From Methylophaga sp. (GTDB lineage Bacteria; Pseudomonadota; Gammaproteobacteria; Nitrosococcales; Methylophagaceae), in assembly GCA_014762585.1 (NCBI GenBank), contig JABURN010000145.1, positions 1-7,657 on the forward strand: a stretch of 7,657 bases of DNA, in the 5' to 3' direction. The stretch's first letter is position 1. The number at the start of each line of letters is the position of its first letter. Below are positions 7,588 through 7,657 of this stretch, in pieces. The position numbers and the translations under genes are program-made. The notes below the pieces were generated by a model. The model had not been told where the DNA came from and did not search any database. It saw only the letters and a program-made list of their open reading frames with translations.

Positions 7588-7599
7588 AATTGTACAATT
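7588..7599. promoter_or_regulatory. Perfect 12-bp palindrome AATTGTACAATT, probable operator
   Basis: The sequence is its own reverse complement over 12 bp. It sits in the 78-nt divergent gap between zwf and the gene at 7614, just after the consensus -10 box and near the predicted transcription start. That is a typical repressor position. A near copy lies at 7518-7527. The binding protein is unknown. The Pseudomonas HexR site on zwf also has TTGT and ACAA halves, but separated by 7-8 nt, so I do not assign HexR. Confidence 0.45.
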
Positions 7600-7613
7600 T
7601 TTGGGAGATTCGC

Positions 7614-7657
7614 ATGCGAAAAATTCTATTTGCCAGTGATGAGGCTGACTATTATAC
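7614..7657 (+). CDS. Unidentified gene, first 14 codons only (runs off right edge)
   Basis: ATG at 7614 follows a strong ribosome site GGGAG (7603-7607) with 6-nt spacing, and a consensus -10 box lies 32 nt upstream of it. The visible peptide is MRKILFASDEADYY. This is too short for a family call; a short basic start followed by a hydrophobic beta-like stretch (ILFA) is all that can be seen. It is divergent from zwf and shares the palindromic control region, so co-regulation with sugar-phosphate metabolism is possible but unproven. Confidence 0.65.
   Translation, partial: MRKILFASDEADYY

Noticed and set aside
7518..7599. HexR binding sites at zwf
   Set aside because: Pseudomonas HexR sites are TTGT and ACAA separated by 7-8 nt. 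Here the halves are adjacent, so the match is to the half-sites only.

Overview
The window reads as ordinary chromosomal DNA of a flagellated Gram-negative bacterium, most likely a gammaproteobacterium. The evidence is the gene order fliL-fliM-fliN with an E. coli-like FliM and FliN, a Psd proenzyme close to the E. coli type, and a proteobacterial Zwf. GC looks slightly above 50% throughout, by eye. I cannot name the genus. There are no mobile elements, CRISPR arrays, tRNAs or rRNAs, and coding density is very high.

Left part (1-2341, minus strand): a flagellar cluster read right to left. It starts with a FliL-like protein that has a secretion signal instead of a membrane anchor, followed by a conventional membrane-anchored FliL, FliM and FliN. 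FliN runs off the left edge. Genes are packed tightly, with a 2-nt gap between fliL and fliM and a 4-nt ATGA overlap between fliM and fliN. This is the stator-associated and switch-complex part of a flagellar operon.

Middle part (2342-6023, plus strand): an 87-nt divergent intergenic region, then psd (phosphatidylserine decarboxylase, GTG start). One nucleotide after psd comes a 902-residue P-type cation ATPase of the SERCA/PacL-like P2 class. The two probably form a two-gene transcription unit that ends at a strong bidirectional hairpin terminator at 6023-6049.

Right part (6069-7657): zwf (glucose-6-phosphate dehydrogenase) on the minus strand converges on the ATPase. It is divergent from an unidentified gene that starts at 7614 and leaves the window after 14 codons. 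The 78-nt region between them holds a consensus -10 box and a perfect 12-bp palindrome, AATTGTACAATT. Ten bases of that palindrome recur 70 bp away inside the first codons of zwf, which suggests a local operator pair.

I found no convincing undescribed system. The points most worth a second look are the ion-site composition of the ATPase, the paired FliL paralogues with different N-termini, the repeated WAxALxEQ motif in FliN, the zwf palindromes, and the tight psd-ATPase pairing.
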